A DNA stretch of 64,000 bases, taken from the NCBI RefSeq assembly GCF_029960785.1, contig NZ_JASBQE010000011.1, positions 124,001-188,000 on the forward strand, given 5' to 3'. Below are positions 58,991 to 64,000 of the stretch, one piece after another. The notes beneath the pieces are model-generated. The model had not been told where the DNA came from. It searched no databases and saw only the letters and a list, made by a program, of their open reading frames with translations. Both the position numbers and the translations under genes were made by a program. The first letter of the stretch is position 1. Every line of letters starts with the position of its first letter. The DNA comes from Polyangium sp. 15x6 (lineage in GTDB: Bacteria > Myxococcota_A > Polyangia > Polyangiales > Polyangiaceae).

Positions 58991-59898
58991 GATACATCCA
59001 CGCCGTGCAGCATACGCTCCCGCTTCGGGCCCGGATCCTCGGTGGCCTCCTCTGCGCCGTGGCGCTGGCGCTCACGGTGTACTGGGTCGCGACCGGAACC
59101 GGTCCCTACGCGGTGTTCCTCGCGGCCGAGCTCGGCGAGAATCCCGCGCAGCATCCGCTCGCTGCCGCCGGCCTCACGTTCATCGTGACCGAGGTTCCGG
59201 CGCTCGTGCTGATGTTCGTCCTCGCCGCGTTCACGCTGCGGCGTGAAGGGCGTGATCCGCGCGAAATGGCCGCCGCCGCGCGCGCCGAGATCCGCGCCGC
59301 CATGGACGACACACACGCGGACCCCGAGAGCATGCGCGCTGCCAGGAATTTCGGCATTGCGGCCGGCGGCGGCGTGGCCGGTGCCGTGATCCGCGCGGGC
59401 TGGCTCGAAGATTGGTTCGGCGATCCCGGCGCGCTCGCCCCGGCGATCGTCGTGGCCGCATTGTTCGGGCTCGTCGCGGGGCTCTTGCAGGGCCGGACGG
59501 CGCTCGCGCGCCTCGGCTTTTGCATCGCGCTCGTGGCCGTCGCGCTCGGCTCGCTCCCGGCGGTCGCGTGGTACCTCGACCTCCGCCCCGAGCCGCTCAC
59601 GATCGAGCTGCTCCTGCCGATCTTCGTGGGAGGTCTGCCGGGCGCGCTCCTGTTCTGGGGCGTCACGTTCCTCGTCCGGCGCGCGCGTTAGGGGCGGGGG
59701 CAGCTTCACGGCCCAGAAGAGGTCTTCCGAGTCATTGGCCTCGACGTCTCCGGAGGGGAGCTTTCGTGCGAGGATCGTATTCCACCGGATGGCCCAGCCG
59801 GTCGGGATGCGGAGCGGGACGAGGCTCCATACGGGGCCGATGGCCGCGGCGATCGGTGCGTCCGGAGAGAGCTGGAAGATGGGCTCCACGTCGCTCAT
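58987..59898 (-). CDS. small hypothetical protein whose frame runs on antisense through the membrane-protein gene
   Basis: The first 70 residues (MSDVEPIFQLSPDAPIAAA, PLRIPTGWAIRWNTILARK, NDSEDLFWAVKLPP; 59898 to about 59690) look like a genuine small domain rich in Trp and Pro. From there the frame remains open for another 230 residues, but these are only the Arg/Glu/His-rich shadow of the membrane-protein gene. The most likely reading is a real gene of about 75 residues that has lost its own stop, or a long natural extension. The stop given is the first in frame. No family is recognised. Confidence 0.45.
   Translation of the reverse strand: MSDVEPIFQLSPDAPIAAAIGPVWSLVPLRIPTGWAIRWNTILARKLPSGDVEANDSEDLFWAVKLPPPLTRAPDEERDAPEQERARQTSHEDRQEQLDRERLGAEVEVPRDRRERAERDGHERDAKAEARERRPALQEPRDEPEQCGHDDRRGERAGIAEPIFEPARADHGTGHAAAGRNAEIPGSAHALGVRVCVVHGGADLGARGGGHFARITPFTPQRERGEDEHQHERRNLGHDEREAGGSERMLRGILAELGREEHRVGTGSGRDPVHRERQRHGAEEATEDPGPKRERMLHGVDVS
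59005..59691 (+). CDS. integral membrane protein, five to six helices
   Basis: The 228-residue protein starts at GTG 59005 and has hydrophobic segments ILGGLLCAVALALTVYWVA, LTFIVTEVPALVLMFVLAAF, AIVVAALFGLVAGLLQG, GFCIALVAVALGSLPAVAWY and IFVGGLPGALLFWGVTFLV, separated by a polar loop of about 50 residues. No transporter or enzyme motif is recognised. Read on the opposite strand, the whole interval is also open (see the next entry), but only this strand gives plausible membrane segments, so it is the real gene here. An ATG-type start is absent. Confidence 0.72.
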   Translation: MQHTLPLRARILGGLLCAVALALTVYWVATGTGPYAVFLAAELGENPAQHPLAAAGLTFIVTEVPALVLMFVLAAFTLRREGRDPREMAAAARAEIRAAMDDTHADPESMRAARNFGIAAGGGVAGAVIRAGWLEDWFGDPGALAPAIVVAALFGLVAGLLQGRTALARLGFCIALVAVALGSLPAVAWYLDLRPEPLTIELLLPIFVGGLPGALLFWGVTFLVRRAR

Positions 59899-59943
59899 GC
59901 AAGGGACGGTAACCCCGATCGACGCCGAAGCGGACTCCGTCGC

Positions 59944-60249
59944 CTACTTCTTCTTGGCCCTGCCATGGCCGCGATGCTTGTTGGGATCGTGTCCCTTGCC
60001 GGTGTCGTGACAGCGGCCGTCGGACCAGCGGTGCCCCGGGGGACAATCATCGTCGTTGGCGCGGCTGGCATAGGGACGTGCAGGGCTCCTACTCGGACGC
60101 GAGGGCGTCGAGCGGTACGTGGTCGTGCGGGACCGGTTCCTGTCCCAGCGATCGTCATCGCGCGCGTACGCACCGCCACGCGCCGTAGCGACGCAGCCGG
60201 TGGTCATTGCAGTGACCAGAAGACAACCGAGGAGGAGAATGGCTCGCAT
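59944..60249 (-). CDS. small lipoprotein with basic, disordered mature part
   Basis: The 101-residue protein has a lipoprotein signal MRAILLLGCLLVTAMTTGC (cysteine at 19) followed by an Arg/Ser/Asp/Pro-rich disordered region and a small conserved C-terminal knot DCPPGHRWSDGRCHDTGKG, a YARHG-like pattern with two cysteines. It starts at ATG 60249 with GAAGAGGG directly upstream. The very basic tail (HRGHGRAKKK) could bind polyanions such as polysaccharide or DNA at the surface. The function is unknown. It is divergent from the GNAT gene at 60426 with 176 bp between. Confidence 0.65.
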   Translation of the reverse strand: MRAILLLGCLLVTAMTTGCVATARGGAYARDDDRWDRNRSRTTTYRSTPSRPSRSPARPYASRANDDDCPPGHRWSDGRCHDTGKGHDPNKHRGHGRAKKK

Positions 60250-60425
60250 CCCTCTTCGATAGCATATTCCTGGGGTCGGGCAAAACCATGCGGCGCGTTC
60301 GTTTTGTGCTGCAATGAAGCGTGATGTCGGGGACGGGGCTCGCCCATCAAGGCATCGAACCGGGTTCGGATACAGGAGCATTGACGCGCGACGTGACGAC
60401 GGCATAACCTGTCGCCCGGTTACCC

Positions 60426-61226
60426 ATGAGCCAGCACGAACAAAACGACGAGATTGTGGAGTCGGTCGATCAGATGATCCGGATGTGGAGCATCTTCGCC
60501 GGCAGGTTCCCCGACGCGAAGATCGCGGCGTTGCCCGGGATCACGGTCACCCTCTCGGGCACGCCGATGACCTTCGTCAACCTGATTCATCTCTCCTCCC
60601 CCGTGCGTGACGGGGACGACCTCGCGAAGCGGTGCCGCGTGGCCATCGAGCACGGCAAGGCGAGCGGGGCGCCCTGGCTCTTCTCGGCGTGTGACCCGTG
60701 GCTCGGGGATCCCAAGGTCGCGGAAGAGGTGCTTTCGGGGCTGGGACTCACAAGGCAGCTCGGCACGAAGGGAATGGTGACCGACACGCTCCTTCCTCCG
60801 CGGAGGCCCGTCCCTGCCGAGCTCGAGATCCGGCGCGTGCGCGACGCGGAGACGCGAAATGCGCTCTCCGATCTGAACATGATCTCGTACGGGATGCCGA
60901 TCGCGCTCGGCCGCGACGCCATCGCGCAAGACTTCTACTGGGCTGATGACTTTTATGGGCACGTCGGCTTCGTGAACGGAGAGCCCGTCAGTTGCACGCT
61001 GACGTCGCCCCTCGATGGGCGCCTGTACGTCGCGTGGGTGGCGACGCACCCCGAGCACCGTCGAAAGGGGTATGGCGACGCCGTGATGCGCCGCTCGCTG
61101 GAGGAGGCGCAAGCCGCGACGGGCCTGCATCGCACGGTGCTGCACGCGACGGACATGGGGTATCCGGTCTACGAGGCGATGGGGTATCACTCGGTCGTCG
61201 GCTTCTCCTGGTACGCGCTCGGGTGA
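60426..61226 (+). CDS. GNAT-family acetyltransferase with N-terminal extra domain
   Basis: The 266-residue protein has a C-terminal GNAT domain with the acetyl-CoA loop VAWVATHPEHRRKGYGDAVM and the closing ATDMGYPVYEAMGYHSV. The first 120 residues look like a second, degenerate GNAT half (FVNLIHLSSPVRDGDDL, WLFSACDPWLGDP), so it is of the tandem GNAT type seen in many actinobacteria and myxobacteria. The enzyme is cytosolic; its acceptor is unknown. Its last 40 bases overlap the convergent P-loop kinase gene. Confidence 0.85.
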   Translation: MSQHEQNDEIVESVDQMIRMWSIFAGRFPDAKIAALPGITVTLSGTPMTFVNLIHLSSPVRDGDDLAKRCRVAIEHGKASGAPWLFSACDPWLGDPKVAEEVLSGLGLTRQLGTKGMVTDTLLPPRRPVPAELEIRRVRDAETRNALSDLNMISYGMPIALGRDAIAQDFYWADDFYGHVGFVNGEPVSCTLTSPLDGRLYVAWVATHPEHRRKGYGDAVMRRSLEEAQAATGLHRTVLHATDMGYPVYEAMGYHSVVGFSWYALG

Positions 61227-61723
61227 CTGCCCTCGCGATACGCCTCCACGAACCACGTCCCCTCCACCCCACGCGCGAAATAGAGTTCGTCGAATCCCTC
61301 CTCGCGGGACGGTAGCTCCATCCTCGACCGCATTCCGAGCACGGCCACGTCCGGCACGCGCTCGTGGGGCGGGCGCTTCGCATTGCGATCGAGGCAGACG
61401 TCCTTCCGGCTCTCGAAAAAGTAGCCGTGCACGAAAAATCCCGCTTCGAGCGCGGATTCGATGTATCTCGCTCGTTCGGCGCGCGAGACGTTCGTCTTGT
61501 CGACGACGAAGCTCGTGCCTCCCTGCAGACAAGCGTCGACGAGCAGCCGCTCGCGGGCCGCCGTGCGGAGCATGTCGCCGTTGATGCGGATGTGCGTGTC
61601 GACGAACCGCGCCCGGAAGAACGTCGACTTTCCGGCCGCGGGCAGCCCGATGAAGACGACACACACAGGCACGCGGTCGCCCCACCGCTTGCGTCGTTCG
61701 GTTCGCTCGTTTTCCGTCATCAT
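61187..61723 (-). CDS. P-loop kinase, polynucleotide-kinase-like
   Basis: The 178-residue protein is a compact P-loop kinase: Walker A GLPAAGKST (26-34), then RINGDMLRTAARE as in zeta-toxin and polynucleotide kinases (the GD pair contacts the phosphate acceptor), and DKTNVSRAERARYI, the lid-helix signature of the T4 Pnk/PNKP-type kinase group. A nucleotide or nucleic-acid 5' end, or a small hydroxyl compound, is the probable acceptor. No antitoxin-like partner lies beside it. ATG 61723 is followed closely by a second Met. It is 13 bp downstream of a lipoprotein gene on the same strand. Confidence 0.8.
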   Translation of the reverse strand: MMTENERTERRKRWGDRVPVCVVFIGLPAAGKSTFFRARFVDTHIRINGDMLRTAARERLLVDACLQGGTSFVVDKTNVSRAERARYIESALEAGFFVHGYFFESRKDVCLDRNAKRPPHERVPDVAVLGMRSRMELPSREEGFDELYFARGVEGTWFVEAYREGSHPSAYQEKPTTE

Positions 61724-61736
61724 GGGGATTCTTGTC

Positions 61737-62642
61737 TCACAAAGGCGCGATGACGACCTGCGTCCGGGCCGTGGCGGCGTCGCCGGTCGGGTCCGTCAGG
61801 GTGAAGTCGATGTCGAGTGGAAGGCCCCGGACGGTCCCGACCGCGATGCCTCGGTCCACCTGGAATCGGATCCCGTAGATCTCGCAATGGTCGTCTGCTT
61901 TGCGGAGCGTGACCTGCGAGGAGAACGGAGGCAGCTCGTAGTCGAGATCGGGATAGAACCCGCCCACCTTGAGCTTCGAGCCCATCTGGCGGAGGCCCGT
62001 CACGCGGAGCGCGAGCCACACGTGGTGGCCTCCTTGCGGGCCCTGCTCGATCGGCACCACCTCGCCCTCCGCGAGCGAGGCGAACGCCATTTGCCCCTGC
62101 CCGACCACGAGGGCCGGATCCCCCGACGACGCCGTCTTGCACGCGTCTTCCGCCGACTGGATCCACGCCGGATCGTAGGCCGCGAGGGACGACGGGTCGA
62201 GGAAAGGATCGACGCACGCGCCCGCCACGCAGGTCGCATTCGCCGCGCACGAGACCCCGGCGCACGCCTCGTCCAGGGAGACGGGCAAGAGCAGCGATTG
62301 CCCGCCGAGCACGCGCGTCTTTGCCTCGCGCGTCACGACCGGGGCGTCCTCGTCGAGACGTTTGGCCGCGAGGGACAGCTCGATCGTGGCGCCCTCCGTC
62401 GCCGTCGGAACCCGAAGCTCCGCCGGGAGGAGCAAACTCCCCGCGCCATACGAGAGAAGCTCGCTTTGCGCGACGACCCCGTCGACCTTCAGGGTCCGCT
62501 CGAGCTCATGAAAATCGAAACCAACGGCCATGTTCGTCGTGAGGCCGACCACCACCTCCGTGCTCGATTCCTCATCGGCACAACCAGCGAGGGCCAGGAC
62601 GAGCAGCACGAAACACGAAAGGGAGATCGGCCGCACGCTCAT
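61737..62642 (-). CDS. lipoprotein with short EGF-like cysteine loop
   Basis: The 301-residue protein has a lipoprotein signal (SLSCFVLLVLALAGC, lipobox LAGC). The mature part is beta-rich, with a compact cysteine loop CAGVSCAANATCVAGACVDP near residue 150, similar to the EGF-like CxxVxCxxxxxCxxGxC units common in myxobacterial surface lipoproteins. Its start is four bases from the stop of the cysteine-rich gene upstream, so the two are one operon. The C-terminal domain is a beta sandwich (IYGIRFQVDRGIAVGTVRG). Function is unknown. Confidence 0.78.
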   Translation of the reverse strand: MSVRPISLSCFVLLVLALAGCADEESSTEVVVGLTTNMAVGFDFHELERTLKVDGVVAQSELLSYGAGSLLLPAELRVPTATEGATIELSLAAKRLDEDAPVVTREAKTRVLGGQSLLLPVSLDEACAGVSCAANATCVAGACVDPFLDPSSLAAYDPAWIQSAEDACKTASSGDPALVVGQGQMAFASLAEGEVVPIEQGPQGGHHVWLALRVTGLRQMGSKLKVGGFYPDLDYELPPFSSQVTLRKADDHCEIYGIRFQVDRGIAVGTVRGLPLDIDFTLTDPTGDAATARTQVVIAPL

Positions 62643-62646
62643 TGCA

Positions 62647-63507
62647 TCACCGGGACGAACGCGAATCGCGCTTGCGGCGCCGCGAGAGGAAGCCGGCCGT
62701 GGCCGCGGCGAACAAGGCGAACGGCCCGATGAGGGTGCCCTTGTCGCCCGGGCTGTAGGAGCAGACGCCCGCGGCGAGGTTGCCATTGATGCCGTCGGGG
62801 CCGATGCTCACGTTCGCCTCGGCCTTCACCTCGATGCCCTGCGCGGCGAGCGCCTGCAGGCAGGCCGGCAGCTGCGAGCCGGAGATGATGTACTCGCCGC
62901 CGCAGAAGAGCGCGCCGTCGCCGCTGCAGGAGGCCTCGCAGTTCGCGCGGAACTCCTGCTCGCACTCCTCGAACTCGACGTCCTGGCAGCTGTATTGGCA
63001 GTCCATGTTGGCGTCGGCCGTGCACGAGCCGCCGCAGCACTCGATGCAGTGCTGATAACAGCCTCCGTCCACCGTCACGCATTTGGCGTCACACTCGTTG
63101 TCGCAGTTCGCGTCCCACGTCGCGGCGCACTGCGCCGGGTCGGATTTCGCGGCGCACTCGGTGTCGCGCCTCGTCGTGCATTCTTCGAAGCAGTTGTGGG
63201 AGCAGATGACGTTGACGCCGTTGTCGCAGTCGGACTTGCACTGCACGGTGCAGTTGTCCGTGCAGGTCGCCTCCGCCGAGAGCGTGCATTGGTTGCCGCA
63301 GACCTGAACGAGCTTCGTGGCGCACGCCGTCTTGTAGATGCCGAACTCGCTGCACCCGGCCGTGCACTGGGCCGTGACGCGCACCTCGCAGTTCGAAAGC
63401 CCCTCGAAACGGATGTTGCCGCACTGGTCGACGCCCGCGCTCGCGGGGAGCGCCGTCGTGAGGCCGATGGCAAGACCCAAGAGCCCGAGGATACCGCTTT
63501 TACGCAT
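62647..63507 (-). CDS. exported cysteine-rich protein with C-terminal anchor
   Basis: The 286-residue protein has a signal peptide (ILGLLGLAIGLTTALPASA) and a mature part with about 40 cysteines in repeated units (CTDNCTVQCKSDCDNG, CIECCGGSCTADANMDC, CEQEFRANCEASCSGDG), the pattern of stacked disulfide repeats. It ends with a hydrophobic helix and an Arg-rich stop (GPFALFAAATAGFLSRRRKR), resembling the C-terminal sorting tails of myxobacterial MYXO-CTERM-type surface proteins but lacking the usual Gly-Cys before the helix. It is probably surface-displayed. It is first in an operon with the downstream lipoprotein. The 224 bp upstream hold its promoter. Confidence 0.8.
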   Translation of the reverse strand: MRKSGILGLLGLAIGLTTALPASAGVDQCGNIRFEGLSNCEVRVTAQCTAGCSEFGIYKTACATKLVQVCGNQCTLSAEATCTDNCTVQCKSDCDNGVNVICSHNCFEECTTRRDTECAAKSDPAQCAATWDANCDNECDAKCVTVDGGCYQHCIECCGGSCTADANMDCQYSCQDVEFEECEQEFRANCEASCSGDGALFCGGEYIISGSQLPACLQALAAQGIEVKAEANVSIGPDGINGNLAAGVCSYSPGDKGTLIGPFALFAAATAGFLSRRRKRDSRSSR

Positions 63508-63731
63508 GGAAGGTCTCCTTTGCCGAGGAAGGCAAGTACATGAGCTTAAGCAAGGCCTCTGCCATGGGGAAGCTTTCTCTGCGCGCGTGGAGGTTTTCGG
63601 TCACGCCACGCTTCACGGCTCGCAGCGCTCGTCCGCTGTGTAAACGCCGGGTGATGGGCTCACGTGAACACGCGGCGACAGCCGGCCCGACGTGGGCAAT
63701 GGGCTTACCAGCCAAGCCATGGCGTGGCGCG

Positions 63732-64000
63732 TCAATACACGTATTCGTCGCAGTGCACGTCCTCGTCGAGGCCGTCGTACGGGACGTCCACGTATTCGAC
63801 CGCGTCGAGGGTACGCCCTTCGAGCAGGTAGGCGCGTTCGGTCGGCATGAAGTCGGGGGCGGGGCTGGGCATCCGATTGCAGGTGCCCGGGATACGCACG
63901 ACGCGCCGCTCGACCACGTTGAGCCGCGGCCGGAGCACGAGGAGCTTTCCGTCGGCGGTGGCGGCGAGCGAGTATAAAACGTCGTCCCTGCCCGCGCGGA
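63732..64000 (-). CDS. hypothetical protein, 5' part beyond window edge
   Basis: The frame reads leftwards from the window edge to a stop at 63732, giving 89 codons (DDVLYSLAATADGKLLVLRP, NVVERRVVRIPGTCNRM, YLLEGRTLDAVEYVDVPYD, with a C-terminal DEDVHCDEYVY). The pattern LYSLAATADGKLLVL is compatible with a beta-propeller or secreted beta protein, but the start is not visible and no family is recognised. No other gene is supported between 63508 and 63731. Confidence 0.6.
   Translation of the reverse strand, partial: RAGRDDVLYSLAATADGKLLVLRPRLNVVERRVVRIPGTCNRMPSPAPDFMPTERAYLLEGRTLDAVEYVDVPYDGLDEDVHCDEYVY

Noticed and set aside
61187-61723. zeta-type toxin
   Set aside because: The P-loop and GD motif are compatible, but no antitoxin lies next to it and the lid motif is closer to polynucleotide kinases.

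Overview
The window is one contiguous stretch of very GC-rich, gene-dense bacterial chromosome that looks myxobacterial, most like Polyangiales (Sorangium/Polyangium relatives). Signs of this are giant Ser/Thr kinases fused to AAA ATPases and TPRs, an FHA-headed sigma54 activator, Sel1 and PEGA lipoproteins, a cysteine-rich envelope protein, a bacterial Thg1-like polymerase and many lineage-specific hypotheticals. No rRNA, tRNA, CRISPR array, insertion sequence or phage module was seen. The lineage call is an inference from gene content.

Layout. 1-9.9 kb: a CHAT-protease/P-loop NTPase (cut by the left edge), a lipoprotein with two tandem paralogues behind it (possible toxin/immunity set), a TerB-like protein, a PEGA protein, an ADP-ribosylglycohydrolase and a YcaQ-type DNA crosslink glycosylase. 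10-15.6 kb: a 987-residue orphan, a beta-propeller protein and a small PD-(D/E)XK-like protein.

15.8-23.3 kb is the centrepiece: two divergent gene sets forming an apparent N-nitrosourea biosynthetic cluster. The leftward arm encodes an arginine-methyltransferase-like enzyme (SznE-like), a diiron/cupin enzyme whose ten expected metal ligands match streptozotocin nitrosourea synthase SznF at a constant offset of +10, and a Rieske protein overlapping it. The rightward arm encodes two ATP-grasp ligases, an HSL-type hydrolase, and remnants of an MFS exporter and an alpha/beta hydrolase.

23.5-28.8 kb: a patatin-like lipase, an unknown protein and a DyP-peroxidase/cytochrome P450 fusion in one operon, which suggests lipid peroxide or oxylipin-type chemistry. 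28.8-39.9 kb: a signalling block of two kinase-AAA-TPR giants, a histidine kinase and an FHA/sigma54 activator, plus a frameshifted exported protein. 39.9-43.1 kb: an FG-GAP protein, a protein with a leader-like N-terminus, and an unrecognised protein, probably transcribed with the second kinase.

43.1-64 kb: mostly household or accessory genes, including a YegD-like Hsp70, DUF2804, a polytopic membrane protein, DUF4419, an NAD-dependent epimerase-like protein, two GNATs, VOC, methyltransferases, lipoproteins, a Thg1-like protein, a P-loop kinase and a cysteine-rich protein. At 51.4-52.2 kb lies an intergenic array of 43-bp direct repeats flanked by two perfect 13-bp-stem palindromes.
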